From the NCBI RefSeq assembly GCF_014196765.1, contig NZ_JACIEE010000002.1, forward strand, positions 248,001 through 312,000: DNA of 64,000 nucleotides. The letters run 5' to 3'. This document shows, one piece after another, positions 55,585 to 64,000 of this stretch. The notes under the pieces are model-generated. The model did no database searches, had not been told where the DNA came from, and saw only the letters and a program-made list of their open reading frames with translations. Origin of the DNA: Mycoplana azooxidifex. GTDB lineage: Bacteria > Pseudomonadota > Alphaproteobacteria > Rhizobiales > Rhizobiaceae. Each line of letters begins with the position of its first letter. The first letter of the stretch is position 1. Made by a program: the position numbers and the translations under genes.

Positions 55585-56070
55585 ATGGCATTTGATGCAA
55601 CTTTCTACGCCTTCGTCGGCCTCGTCCTGTTCCTGGCCCTGATCGCCTATCTCAAGGTTCCGGCCATGATGGGCGGCGCGCTGGACCAGCGGGCAGAGAA
55701 GATCTCCAACGACCTCGCCGAAGCCAAGCGGCTGCGCGAGGAGGCCCAGAGCCTGCTGGCCGAATACCAACGCAAGCGCAAGGAAGCCGAGGCCGAGGCT
55801 GCCGCGATCGTCGCGGTCGCCCAGCGCGAGGCCGAGGCGCTGGCCGCCGAGGCCAAGCAGAAGACGGAAGAATACGTGGCACGGCGCACGGCGCTGTCGG
55901 AACAGAAGATCAAGCAGGCCGAAGCCGACGCCATCAACGCCGTCCGCTCCGCTGCCGTCGATCTCGCCATCGGCGCGGCCGAGACCGTGCTGGCGGCAAA
56001 GAAGGACGTGCAGATCGGCAAATCGCTGTTCGACAAGGCCGTCTCGGAAGTCAAGTCACGGCTGAACTGA
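55585..56070 (+). CDS. atpF: ATP synthase F0 subunit b
   Basis: Second half of the peripheral stalk. The 161 residues contain an N-terminal membrane anchor (FYAFVGLVLFLALIAYLKV) and an extended coiled coil (KRLREEAQSLLAEYQRKRKE, AEAAAIVAVAQREAEALAAE). The ATG follows AAGGAG. It is the last gene of the operon, and a strong terminator lies 28 bases after its stop; the F1 genes are elsewhere, as is normal in alphaproteobacteria. Confidence 0.97.
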   Translation: MAFDATFYAFVGLVLFLALIAYLKVPAMMGGALDQRAEKISNDLAEAKRLREEAQSLLAEYQRKRKEAEAEAAAIVAVAQREAEALAAEAKQKTEEYVARRTALSEQKIKQAEADAINAVRSAAVDLAIGAAETVLAAKKDVQIGKSLFDKAVSEVKSRLN

Positions 56071-56097
56071 GGTTCGACCGAAGCGTTTTATTGAAAA

Positions 56098-56122
56098 GGG
56101 CCGGAGCGATCCGGCCCTTTTT
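56098..56122 (+). terminator. rho-independent terminator of the F0 operon
   Basis: GGGCCGG-N6-CCGGCCC followed by TTTTT. On the other strand the same stem is followed by TTTTC, so it may also stop transcription coming from rnhB. The 260 bases between this site and the rnhB stop hold no recognisable gene. Confidence 0.93.
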
Positions 56123-56387
56123 CGTTGCGGGGTGTCGGCGACAACATGTCCGGCAGGGCAAAAGTCACCGTCATGTGCCAACGCTGCGGCCGGATGCCGC
56201 GTTCCTGAGCCGGGCGCCGGCGACCGAGCCAGCCTGATGGATCCAACGGAAAATCATGCAGCAAGCATGTCGCGGGCGTCGTCACGCGGGATTGCAGCCA
56301 CGGCACGCACGGTCACCAGGGCTCCAAGGTGCAAATAGCGATTGTAGCGGGTCGGGATGCGCCTCTTCACGCGGAAGCACGTCTGCC

Positions 56388-57047
56388 TCAGTCCAGCGCA
56401 TCCTGGCGGAACGGGCGGAAGCTCATGCGGTGCAGGGTGCAGGGGCCGAGCGTACCGATCGCGTCGCGGTGGCGCTCGGTGCCGTAGCCGGCATGGGTGC
56501 CGAAGCCGTAGCCCGGATAGCTGTTGTCGGCGCAGGCCATCATCCGGTCGCGGACGACCTTGGCGACGATGGAGGCGGCGGCGATCGAGAGCACCCGCGC
56601 ATCGCCCTTCACCACCGCGCGCCCGGCGCAGGCGAGCCCCGGCGGAACGTCGAGTCCGTCGGTCAGCACCAGTCCGGGGCGAAGGGTCAGGCCGCAGACC
56701 GCCCGGCGCATGGCATCGAGGCTGGCCTTGCGGATGTCGGTGCGGTCGATCCGGCGTGCGCTGCTGGAGGCGACGGAGACGACCGAGGTCGCAAGGATCT
56801 GCACGAACAGGGCTTCGCGCTTGGCCGCGGTCAGTTGCTTGGAATCGTTCAGGCCGTCGGGAATCCGTTCCGGATCGAGCACGACAGCAGCCGCGACCAC
56901 AGGCCCGGCCAGCGGCCCGCGACCGGCCTCGTCCGCGCCGGCCACCGGCCATTGCCCGGCCCGGCGTGCCGAAAGCTCCATCGAGAAATCGGGCCCGACG
57001 GGAAGGTCGAAGAGAAGGGGGGAATCGGTGGTCGTGCGGCGTGGCAT
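56388..57047 (-). CDS. rnhB: ribonuclease HII
   Basis: Removes RNA from RNA-DNA hybrids and starts ribonucleotide excision. The 219 residues show [20 protein letters not shown] (catalytic Asp-Glu), [32 protein letters not shown] and [16 protein letters not shown]. The ATG at 57047 (MPRRTTTDS) follows GAGGG; the frame upstream is not convincing protein. It lies downstream of the radical SAM gene on the same strand. Confidence 0.96.
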   Translation of the reverse strand: MPRRTTTDSPLLFDLPVGPDFSMELSARRAGQWPVAGADEAGRGPLAGPVVAAAVVLDPERIPDGLNDSKQLTAAKREALFVQILATSVVSVASSSARRIDRTDIRKASLDAMRRAVCGLTLRPGLVLTDGLDVPPGLACAGRAVVKGDARVLSIAAASIVAKVVRDRMMACADNSYPGYGFGTHAGYGTERHRDAIGTLGPCTLHRMSFRPFRQDALD

Positions 57048-57207
57048 GCGGCGACCCTCGCACGACCGACCGATTCCCCGCAAGTCCCCGGGCGAGGCGG
57101 CACCCGGGAACGTCGACATTGCGAGGGGACAGGGCAATGTCGAATGGAAGGGGCAATAGCGCGCCCCGAGGTTCGTCAAGAAACGCAGTGCCTGCCGCCG
57201 GGACGAT

Positions 57208-58365
57208 CTACAGCAGCGACAGTTGCACCCCGCTGCCCGACGGCGGCACGAACAGGTCCGCCGACAGGCTCCGCCGCGTCCGCCCCAGCTTCAGTCGTTT
57301 CGTCGCCAGTTCGAAGCGGCGCGCGATCTGCCAGGCATAGGGACCGGCGCCCTTCATCCGCTTGCCGAATTCCGCGTCGTAATCCTTGCCGCCGCGCATG
57401 GAGCGCACCAGCGACATGACGTGGCGATAGCGGTCCGGGTACTCGCGCAGCAGCCAGTCGCGGAACAGCGGGCTGACCTCCAGCGGCAGGCGCAGCAGCA
57501 CGTAGCTTGCCTCCTGCGCCCCGGCGGCCTTGCCGGAATCGAGGATCCGCTCGATCTCGTGGTCGTTCAGCCCCGGAATGATCGGCGCCACCATCACGCT
57601 GACCGGAACGCCGGCCTCTGAGAGCGCACGCATCGCCTCCAACCGCCGCGGCGGGGTCGCCGCCCTCGGCTCCATGCTGCGGGCCAGCTTGCGGTCGAGC
57701 GTCGTCACCGACAGCCCGACCCAGGCCAGCCCCTTGGCGGCCATGCGCGACAGGATGTCGATGTCGCGCATGATCAGCGCCGACTTGGTCACGATAGAGA
57801 CGGGATGGTTGGCCGTCTCCAGCACCTCCAGGATCTGGCGCATGATCCGCCATTCCTTCTCGATCGGCTGGTAGGGGTCCGTATTCGTGCCGATCGCTAT
57901 CACGCGCGGCCTGTAGCCCGGCTTCGAAAGCTCGCGCTCCAGAAGTTTCGGCGCGTCCGGCTTGGCAAACAGCCTGGCCTCGAAGTCGAGCCCCGCCGAA
58001 AGCCCCATGAAGGCATGCGTCGGCCGCGCGAAGCAGTAGATGCAGCCATGCTCGCAGCCGCGATAGGGGTTGATCGAACGGTCGAAGGGAATGTCCGGAG
58101 ACTCGTTGCGGGTGATGATGCTGCGCGGCTTTTCGACCTGCACCTCGGTCTTGAAGGGCGGCAGGTCCTCGAGCGTCTGCCAGCCGTCGTCGAAGCGCTC
58201 GCGCACCTGCTGCTCGAAGCGGCCCGAAAAGTTCATCCCGGCTCCGCGCCCGCGGCGGCGGTCGATGTCGATCCTTAGGCCGCTCTGCGCCACCAGCGCA
58301 TCGGCAATGTCGGTCGTATTGGCGGGCGCGAGCGCGCCCTGCCTGAGACTGGACAGGTCTGTCAT
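57208..58365 (-). CDS. radical SAM protein, PA0069 family (SPL-like)
   Basis: Predicted radical S-adenosylmethionine enzyme with a [4Fe-4S] cluster bound by C-x3-C-x2-C in [20 protein letters not shown]. The 385 residues carry the family stretch [20 protein letters not shown] before it, and later [20 protein letters not shown] and [16 protein letters not shown]. The family resembles spore photoproduct lyase in its core, but its reaction is unknown. The ATG at 58365 ([10 protein letters not shown]) is chosen. It is divergent from the small GT2-like gene. Confidence 0.9.
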   Translation of the reverse strand: MTDLSSLRQGALAPANTTDIADALVAQSGLRIDIDRRRGRGAGMNFSGRFEQQVRERFDDGWQTLEDLPPFKTEVQVEKPRSIITRNESPDIPFDRSINPYRGCEHGCIYCFARPTHAFMGLSAGLDFEARLFAKPDAPKLLERELSKPGYRPRVIAIGTNTDPYQPIEKEWRIMRQILEVLETANHPVSIVTKSALIMRDIDILSRMAAKGLAWVGLSVTTLDRKLARSMEPRAATPPRRLEAMRALSEAGVPVSVMVAPIIPGLNDHEIERILDSGKAAGAQEASYVLLRLPLEVSPLFRDWLLREYPDRYRHVMSLVRSMRGGKDYDAEFGKRMKGAGPYAWQIARRFELATKRLKLGRTRRSLSADLFVPPSGSGVQLSLL

Positions 58366-58555
58366 CGGGTTTCTCCGTGGGGGGAATCGTGTCCCTCCGA
58401 TGACTTTATTCCTATCAGCGGAAAGAGAACAATACAAGAACAAAAAGCCTGGCGGCAGGGTGAGGGTGCGCAGATGACCAATTTGCTACCACTAAGTGCA
58501 ATCCAGGCGTTTGTAGCCAGTGGCGCTGTGTGTTGCGATGCGATAATGGTCAGCG

Positions 58556-59077
58556 ATGCTGACGGTGATCATGGAAAGCCGAGACAATGAACCCGAGCTG
58601 GCGCAGACCTTGTCCGCGCTGGTGGCGGGCGCCGTGGAAGGCATCGTGCGCGACGTGATCGTGCTCGATCACGGCTCGCACGACGGCTCGCCCGAGATCG
58701 CCGACGCGGCCGGCTGCCGCTTCATGACCGAGTGGAGCGTGGACGAGATCGTGCGCTCCGCCCGCGGCGACTGGCTGCTGCTTCTGGAGCCCGGCGCGCG
58801 GCCGCTCTACGGCTGGGTCGATGCGGTCTCCGAGCATGTGTCGCTGAACAAGGGACCGGCGCGCTTTGCCGGTTCGCGCAACCATCGCCGGCCGTTGATG
58901 CGCAGGCTCGTAGGACGGCGGCCGCCGCTCGAATGCGGCCTGCTCGTATCCAAGCGCCAGGCCTGCGCGATCGTGCGCAAGGGCATGAAGCTGGACGAAC
59001 TTGCCGTCGGCCTGGCGGCCCGCAAGCTCGTTGCCGAGATCGTCCCGGCCTGGGCCGTCCGTGCCATGCGCGACTAG
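58556..59077 (+). CDS. small glycosyltransferase family 2-like protein
   Basis: A 173-residue protein with the start of a GT-A fold (LTVIMESRDNEPELAQTLSA, VRDVIVLDHGSHDGSPEIAD) and a shortened remainder (ARGDWLLLLEPGARPLYGWV). It is much shorter than usual GT2 enzymes. The position normally held by the DxD metal motif reads EPG, so catalysis is doubtful; a binding or scaffold role is possible. No membrane segment is seen. The ribosome site before the ATG at 58556 is weak. Confidence 0.7.
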   Translation: MLTVIMESRDNEPELAQTLSALVAGAVEGIVRDVIVLDHGSHDGSPEIADAAGCRFMTEWSVDEIVRSARGDWLLLLEPGARPLYGWVDAVSEHVSLNKGPARFAGSRNHRRPLMRRLVGRRPPLECGLLVSKRQACAIVRKGMKLDELAVGLAARKLVAEIVPAWAVRAMRD

Positions 59078-59187
59078 GCTCCGAGGGGCCGTTTGTCCCG
59101 GCCGAGCATGCCGGGTCTTGATCACACGAAAAGAAAACGGACAATATCGGCAGGTTGTGGCGTCGCGTCGAAACGCGGGAGGTGCAG

Positions 59188-59589
59188 ATGCTGATTGGCA
59201 CTTGTCACTGCGAGGCAGCACACTGGACGATGGCGGGCGATCCGGGACCGGTCACGGCGTGCAACTGCACCCTGTGCCGCCGCTACGGCGCCCTGTGGGC
59301 CTATGACTACGAAGGCAAGCGCATCGATCTTCACGGAACCACCAAGGCATTCAGCCGCGTTGGCAAGGAGAAGCCCTCGCTTGAAATCCGCTTCTGCCCG
59401 ACCTGTGCCTGCGTCCTGTGCTGGCGGGGGCTGAGCCTCGATCCGGACGGGCGCCGGCGCATGGCGGTTAACGTCCGCCTTGCGCCGCCCGAGGCGGTTG
59501 CGCATCTGCCGATCGACCACTTCGACGGGCTGGACAGCTTCGACGATCTGCCGCGGGATGGCCGCTGCGTCCGCGACCTGTGGTTCTGA
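59188..59589 (+). CDS. GFA-family (glutathione-dependent formaldehyde-activating-like) zinc protein
   Basis: A 133-residue cytoplasmic protein with the Cys pattern of the GFA/CENP-V fold: GTCHCEAAHW, ACNCTLCRRYGALWAY and FCPTCACVLCW, which together bind structural and putative catalytic zinc. Members bind glutathione, but most have no proven formaldehyde activity. The ATG at 59188 follows GGGAGG. It is convergent with moaB (33-base gap). Confidence 0.88.
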   Translation: MLIGTCHCEAAHWTMAGDPGPVTACNCTLCRRYGALWAYDYEGKRIDLHGTTKAFSRVGKEKPSLEIRFCPTCACVLCWRGLSLDPDGRRRMAVNVRLAPPEAVAHLPIDHFDGLDSFDDLPRDGRCVRDLWF

Positions 59590-59622
59590 AGCGGAAACCG
59601 CGCCGGCGGCAGTCGCTTTCGC

Positions 59623-60165
59623 CTATTTACGCTTCAGGTGCTCGTCGAGCCGCGGCATGATCTCGACGAAGTTGCAGGGCATGTGCCGGTAGTCGAGTTG
59701 GGCTTCGAGGATTCCGTCCCAAGCGTCGCGGCAGGCGCCGGGCGAGCCGGGCAGGACGAAGATGAAGGTGGCGTTCGCCACGCCTCCCGTGGCGCGCGAC
59801 TGGATCGTCGAGGTGCCGATCTTGTCGTAGGAGATCCGGTGGAACACCTCGGAGAACCCGTCCATGCGCTTTTCGAACAGTGGCTCCAGCGCTTCCGGGG
59901 TGACGTCGCGGCCGGTAAAGCCGGTCCCGCCGGTGGTGATCACCACGTCGATCGCCGCGTCCCTGGTCCACGCCTCGACCTGGCCAAAGATCGCCTGCCT
60001 GTCGTCGGTCACGATGGCGCGGGCGCCCAGCCGGTGCCCGGCCTTCTCCAGCCGCTCGACCAGCGTGTCGCCGGAGCGGTCGTCCGAAAGCGTGCGGGTG
60101 TCGGAGACCGTGAGCACGGCGATTGAAAGCGGAATGAACGGTCTCGTCTCGTCAAGGCGCGCCAT
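59623..60165 (-). CDS. moaB: molybdenum cofactor biosynthesis protein MoaB
   Basis: MoaB/MogA-type molybdopterin-binding protein acting in adenylylation of molybdopterin. The 180 residues include IAVLTVSDTRTLSDDRSGDT, VITTGGTGFTGRDVTPEAL and FVLPGSPGACRDAWDGIL. The ATG at 60165 follows AAGGAGAGG and overlaps the end of ispE by 14 bases, so the two are translationally coupled on the minus strand. MogA is the alternative name for this fold. Confidence 0.94.
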   Translation of the reverse strand: MARLDETRPFIPLSIAVLTVSDTRTLSDDRSGDTLVERLEKAGHRLGARAIVTDDRQAIFGQVEAWTRDAAIDVVITTGGTGFTGRDVTPEALEPLFEKRMDGFSEVFHRISYDKIGTSTIQSRATGGVANATFIFVLPGSPGACRDAWDGILEAQLDYRHMPCNFVEIMPRLDEHLKRK

Positions 60166-61075
60166 GGCCGTCCTCTCCTTCGAAAGCTGCGCTGGCGACG
60201 ACGAACCAGCCGGGATGCGCAGCGCCCAGATCCCGCGCCGCCTGCTCGGCCGCCTCCAGGCTGTGATAGAGCCCGAAGCAGGTCGCGCCCGAGCCGGACA
60301 TGCGCACGAACACAGGCCCGGTTGCGGCAAGCGCCTGCTTGACCGTTTCGATCTCGGGGCAGAGGGCGGCAGCAGGTGCCTCCAGATCATTGCGCATCGT
60401 CTGCAGCGCGCCAAGCCAGCAGGGCCCGGCCGTGCCCGCCTTGGGAACCTTCAGGCGCGGATTGTGCTTGTCCGGCAGGTGCCGGAAGATCTCCGGCGTC
60501 GAGACGCCGACGAGTGGATTGACGAGCACCATGGCAAGCGCGGGCACGTCGGCCCGCAGTTCGATCTCCTCGCCGATCCCGCGGGCGACAAGCGGCCGGG
60601 AGGCGAGGCACATCGGCACGTCGGCCCCGAGGCCCAACGCGATGCCGTCGAGCAGGCCCCGGTCGATCCCGGCGCTCCAGTGGCGCACGAGCCCGCGCAA
60701 GGTCGCCGCCGCATCCGCCGAGCCGCCGCCGATGCCGGACGCGACCGGCAGGTTCTTTTCCAGGTGCAGGTGAACCGGTGGAGCGGCGATGCCTCTTTCA
60801 ATAAGGGCCTCCCGAAGCCGGTCGCGCGCCTTGAGCACCAGGTTGTCGCCCTCGGGCGTATCGCCCAGTTGGGCGGCAAAGCGGCCGGACAGGGTGAGAC
60901 TGTCCGCCTCGGCGGGCGCGATCGAAACCCGGTCGCCGAAGGCGGCAAAGGTCACGAGCATGTCCAGGAGGTGATAGCCGTCGGCGCGCTGGCCGACGAC
61001 ATGCAGCGCCAGGTTGATCTTCGCCGGCGCCGGCTCCGTCAGCCTGATACCGGACACACCACCGTCGTGAACCAT
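60152..61075 (-). CDS. ispE: 4-diphosphocytidyl-2-C-methyl-D-erythritol kinase
   Basis: GHMP kinase of the MEP isoprenoid pathway. The 307 residues show the start APAKINLALHVVGQRADGYH, the ATP-binding loop PVASGIGGGSADAAATL and the C-terminal FVRMSGSGATCFGLY. It lies between the TPR protein gene (7 bases upstream) and moaB (overlapping). A polyprenyl synthase gene, another isoprenoid step, is encoded about 2 kb away in the divergent-looking but same-strand neighbourhood. Confidence 0.96.
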   Translation of the reverse strand: MVHDGGVSGIRLTEPAPAKINLALHVVGQRADGYHLLDMLVTFAAFGDRVSIAPAEADSLTLSGRFAAQLGDTPEGDNLVLKARDRLREALIERGIAAPPVHLHLEKNLPVASGIGGGSADAAATLRGLVRHWSAGIDRGLLDGIALGLGADVPMCLASRPLVARGIGEEIELRADVPALAMVLVNPLVGVSTPEIFRHLPDKHNPRLKVPKAGTAGPCWLGALQTMRNDLEAPAAALCPEIETVKQALAATGPVFVRMSGSGATCFGLYHSLEAAEQAARDLGAAHPGWFVVASAAFEGEDGHGAP

Positions 61076-61082
61076 GGAGCGA

Positions 61083-62915
61083 TCAGGACTTCTTGTCGGG
61101 GTCGCCCGGCGCGGGTTCCTTGACCGGTTCCTTCTGCTCGATCGCCTGGGCTGCGGCCGGCGGTGTGTTGCTCTCCTCCGGCAGGCCCTTTTCGATCTTC
61201 GCCTTGATCTTCGGGATCTCGGCCTCTTCCGGCTTCAGGCCCAGCGCCCGGTTCCACTGGAAGGTCGCCTCCAGCTTGCGCCCCACGCGCCAGTAGGCGT
61301 CGCCCAGGTGGTCGTTGATCGTGGGGTCGCCCGCACGCAGTTCGGCGGCGCGCTCGAGCTCGGTCACCGCGTCGTCATACTGGCCCATGCGGAAATAGGC
61401 CCAGCCGAGCGAGTCGACGATATAGCCGTCGTCAGGCTTGGCGCTGACGGCGCGGCGGATCATGTCGAGGCCTTCCTCGAGATTGGTGTTCATGTCCACC
61501 CAGGAATAGCCGAGATAGTTCAGGACCTGCGGCTGCTCCGGGTTGAGCTCCAGCGCCTTGCGGAAGTTCGGCTCGGCGAGGTCCCATTTCTTCTGGCGCT
61601 CGTAGGCGATGCCGCGCTGGAAGTAGATCGACCATTGCGAGCGGTTGGGGACATTGCCCATCTCGTCGACGGCGCGGTCGTAGACCTCGCCCATCTCCTT
61701 GTATTCTTTCGCATCCGACAGCACGCTGCCATAGGCGAGGTAGCTGCGCATGTCCTTCGGATCCTCGGCGATCAGCGCCTTGAGGTGCGTCTTGGCCTCG
61801 TCGGTCTTGCCGAGATCGGCAAGCTGCAGGCCGAGCTGCAGTTCGGAAATGCGGCGCATCGGCGAGTTGGCCGGCACCTGCCGGTAGAACTCGATCGCCT
61901 GTTCCGGCTTCTTCTGGTTCTCCGCAAGCCCGCCGAGCAGGACCAGCGTATCGGCGCTGTCGGGATCGAGCGCGCGCGAGATCTGCAGGTAGAGCGAGAC
62001 GATATCCTCGGCACCGTCGCGGTTCAGCGCGCCGCCGATGGAAAACAGCACGCCTGCGGCCCCTTGCGCTGCGGTGCGCACCTGCTGTTCCTGCTTCTCG
62101 CCCTTCTCGATGCTGTCGCGCAGCGCCTTCAGCGGTGCATAGCTTGCAACGAGGTTCTCGCCCACCGAGATGGCGTCGAGCGCCTTCTGCCTGTTGCCCT
62201 CGCGGGCTTCCAGCCGGGCCAGCGCCATCACGGCGCGCATGAAGGTGTCGGGAGCAGCACTTCCGCCGTTGCGATCCAGGATCGCATCGTTCAGCCGCTT
62301 GCGGGCCGTGTCCTTGTCGCCGGCCGCAGCCGCGATGGCGCCGGCATTGTAGTTCTTGAAGATCGAAAACCAGTCGGGACCGTCGAGACCGCTGATGTCG
62401 GCAAGCGCCTGCTTCGCCTTGCCGTCGCCGAACTTCGCCCAGGACAGCAGCAGGCCGTTCATCATGCGGTCGAGATCGTTCGGGCCGCTGTAGACGAGGA
62501 TCTTCTCGGCCGTGCGGTACTCGCGCTTGCGTATGGCGTCCATCCCGCGCACCACCGTGGTGATGCGCTCGACGGCCGGATCGTCCTTCAGCGCATCGGC
62601 AAGCTTGACGCCGTCATCGAAGTTGCCGTCGAGCAGCAGCGTGATCATCAGCCGCTCTTTGACCTCGGTGTTGGTCGGGTCGAATTGCAGCGCGATCCGG
62701 TAGAGCTCGATCGCCGTCTTGTAGTCCTTGTCGACGTCGGCCGTCCGGGCAGCCAGGAAGGCGCCCGAGAAGCTGTCGACAGCCTTCGCATCGAAGATCT
62801 CAGTCTCTGCGGCAACGGCCGGTTCTTCCGCTCTTGCGGCCGGCGGACCGGCAAGCGCGACGCCGGCAAGGATCGCGGCGCTCGAAAGAAGCCGGATGAA
62901 AAGGGAATGCCGCAT
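61083..62915 (-). CDS. exported tetratricopeptide-repeat protein
   Basis: A 610-residue periplasmic or envelope protein. Residues 1-30 form a signal peptide (SSAAILAGVALAGPPAARAEE). The rest is built of TPR helix pairs; the clearest are KDYKTAIELYRIALQFDPTN near 65, PEQAIEFYRQVPANSP, KKWDLAEPNFRKALELNPEQ, and GQYDDAVTELERAAELRAGD. A Pro/Glu/Lys tail closes it. No catalytic domain is present, so it is probably a scaffold in envelope assembly. The ATG at 62915 follows GAAAGG. It is seven bases from ispE. Confidence 0.9.
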   Translation of the reverse strand: MRHSLFIRLLSSAAILAGVALAGPPAARAEEPAVAAETEIFDAKAVDSFSGAFLAARTADVDKDYKTAIELYRIALQFDPTNTEVKERLMITLLLDGNFDDGVKLADALKDDPAVERITTVVRGMDAIRKREYRTAEKILVYSGPNDLDRMMNGLLLSWAKFGDGKAKQALADISGLDGPDWFSIFKNYNAGAIAAAAGDKDTARKRLNDAILDRNGGSAAPDTFMRAVMALARLEAREGNRQKALDAISVGENLVASYAPLKALRDSIEKGEKQEQQVRTAAQGAAGVLFSIGGALNRDGAEDIVSLYLQISRALDPDSADTLVLLGGLAENQKKPEQAIEFYRQVPANSPMRRISELQLGLQLADLGKTDEAKTHLKALIAEDPKDMRSYLAYGSVLSDAKEYKEMGEVYDRAVDEMGNVPNRSQWSIYFQRGIAYERQKKWDLAEPNFRKALELNPEQPQVLNYLGYSWVDMNTNLEEGLDMIRRAVSAKPDDGYIVDSLGWAYFRMGQYDDAVTELERAAELRAGDPTINDHLGDAYWRVGRKLEATFQWNRALGLKPEEAEIPKIKAKIEKGLPEESNTPPAAAQAIEQKEPVKEPAPGDPDKKS

Positions 62916-63070
62916 GCAGATGCCTTTCACTAGGGAGGACGGCGGGCACGCCGCCCGGAAGCTCGTCACGATCCTGTCCAAATCAGCGTGGACTCATGAC
63001 CGCAGAGAATGGCTTTTTTGGCGCGGTGCGGCAAGAAAATCCGTCGCCCGCGACGCGCAACAATTCGTAA

Positions 63071-64000
63071 TCAGCTGACGCGCGAGATACAGAAGTCGAT
63101 CACTTCCAGGAGCGCGGACTTCCACGGGCTTGCCGGCAACGGCGCCAGCGCGTCGCGGGCGATCGTGCCGTAGTGCTGCGCGCGCGCGATCGTGTCGGAC
63201 AGGCCGCCGTAGCGGGTGATCAGCCCGAGCGCATGGTCCAGGTTTTGGTCGTCGCTCTCGCCGCCCTCGATCGCCTTGCGCCAGAAGGCGCGGTCCTCGG
63301 CCGTGCCGCGCCGCCAGGCGAGGATGACGGGAAGGGTGATCTTGCCCTCGCGGAAATCGTCGCCGACGTTCTTGCCGAGATCGGCCGCCTTGCCGCCATA
63401 GTCGAGCGCGTCGTCGACGAGCTGGAAGGCCAGCCCCAGGTTCATGCCGTAAGACTTCAGCGCATTGCGCTCCGCCCGGCTGGTATTGGCCACGATCGGA
63501 CCGACTTCGGCGGCGGCTGCGAACAGGGCCGCGGTCTTGGCGCGGATGACTTCGAGGTAGTCGTCCTCCGTCGTCTCCATGTTCTTGGCGACCGAAAGCT
63601 GCAGCACCTCGCCCTCGGCGATCACGGTGGCGGCCGAGGAAAGCACGTCGAGCGCCTCGAGCGAGCCGACCTCGACCATCATCTTGAAGGCCTGGCCGAG
63701 CAGGAAGTCGCCGACCAGCACGCTCGCCTGGTTGCCCCAGATCATCCGGGCGGTGGACTTGCCGCGGCGCAGGTCGCTCTCGTCGACGACGTCGTCGTGC
63801 AGAAGCGTCGCCGTGTGCATGAATTCGACGCTGGTCGCGAGCTTGACGTGGTGGTCGCCCTCGTAGCCGAACATGGCGGCAGAGGCGAGCGTCAGCATCG
63901 GCCGCAGGCGCTTCCCGCCCGAGGAAATCAGGTGGTTCGCGACCTCCGGAATCATCTGGACGTCGGAGCCTGCCTTGGAGAGGATCAGCTGGTTGACGCG
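63071..64000 (-). CDS. ispB: polyprenyl (octaprenyl-type) diphosphate synthase, start outside the window
   Basis: Makes the isoprenoid side chain of ubiquinone. The open frame runs from its stop at 63071 to the window edge, giving 309 residues; the first ones seen are RVNQLILSKAGSDVQMIPEV, so a few N-terminal residues are missing, not an internal start. Substrate motifs are GGKRLRPMLTLASAAM, the first Asp-rich motif in LLHDDVVDESDLRRG, and the second in AFQLVDDALDYGG. The chain length (decaprenyl is usual in rhizobia) cannot be read here. Confidence 0.93.
   Translation of the reverse strand, partial: RVNQLILSKAGSDVQMIPEVANHLISSGGKRLRPMLTLASAAMFGYEGDHHVKLATSVEFMHTATLLHDDVVDESDLRRGKSTARMIWGNQASVLVGDFLLGQAFKMMVEVGSLEALDVLSSAATVIAEGEVLQLSVAKNMETTEDDYLEVIRAKTAALFAAAAEVGPIVANTSRAERNALKSYGMNLGLAFQLVDDALDYGGKAADLGKNVGDDFREGKITLPVILAWRRGTAEDRAFWRKAIEGGESDDQNLDHALGLITRYGGLSDTIARAQHYGTIARDALAPLPASPWKSALLEVIDFCISRVS

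Overview
The window is dense, GC-rich (about 65% by eye) chromosomal DNA from a member of the Rhizobiaceae (Alphaproteobacteria). Evidence for this: hisS-hisZ-hisG with the short HisG; a groES-groEL operon with a CIRCE operator; an F0 ATP synthase cluster (atpI-atpB-atpE-atpF'-atpF) with no F1 genes beside it; a lipid A block (waaA, lpxK) interleaved with the rhizobial DUF4170 and DUF2093 families; and several palindromic intergenic repeats of rhizobial type. I cannot separate Sinorhizobium/Ensifer, Shinella and Rhizobium from sequence alone. I see no prophage, insertion sequence, CRISPR array, rRNA or tRNA gene. Most of the window is core genome.

Layout. 1-4.1 kb: the 5' part of a small His/Cys-rich secreted protein gene (minus strand), then hisS, hisZ, hisG, with a 155-nt inverted-repeat element between hisS and hisZ. 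4.2-7.1 kb: a glutathione transferase, a ferredoxin-reductase-like flavoprotein and an unassigned small protein. 7.5-9.7 kb: groES-groEL (minus strand). 9.9-17.7 kb: HAD phosphatase, ribF, ileS, a lipoprotein, a GNAT acetyltransferase, a membrane diguanylate cyclase, and tadA (minus strand). 17.8-23.1 kb: rluB with a very long basic tail, rsmD, a patatin-like protein, and a Kef-type antiporter (minus strand). 23.2-31.5 kb: pmbA, a CysQ/IMPase-family phosphatase, DUF4170, waaA, a HAD phosphatase, lpxK, then DUF2093 and mutL (minus strand). 31.8-35.5 kb: a signalling block with a PAS-PAS-pseudoreceiver-receiver protein, a GGDEF-EAL protein and a PilZ protein. 35.4-40.1 kb: a LysR regulator divergent from an MttB-family methyltransferase and a TMADH/StcD-like flavoprotein, probably for demethylation of a quaternary amine. 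40.3-45.3 kb: a PRC-barrel protein, then an apparent galactose/galactonate operon (SDR, dgoK, dgoA, SMP-30 lactonase) divergent from an IclR regulator. 45.5-48.4 kb: two tandem LuxR-type regulators and mrp. 48.6-53.1 kb: corA, kup and a cell-wall hydrolase. 53.2-56.1 kb: the F0 operon. 56.4-64 kb: rnhB, a radical SAM protein, a small GT2-like protein, a GFA-family protein, moaB, ispE, a TPR protein and the 3' part of a polyprenyl diphosphate synthase gene.

Parts most worth following up: the mttB-flavoprotein pair without an adjacent corrinoid protein, whose flavoprotein has only three of the four expected cluster cysteines; the LuxR pair with altered ligand-pocket residues; the kinase-less PAS/receiver protein next to a GGDEF-EAL protein whose metal-binding Asp is Asn; and two low-GC blocks inside hisS and ileS. 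Starts were chosen from Shine-Dalgarno spacing, overlap with neighbours and usual family length. No database search was run, so family names rest on motif recognition.
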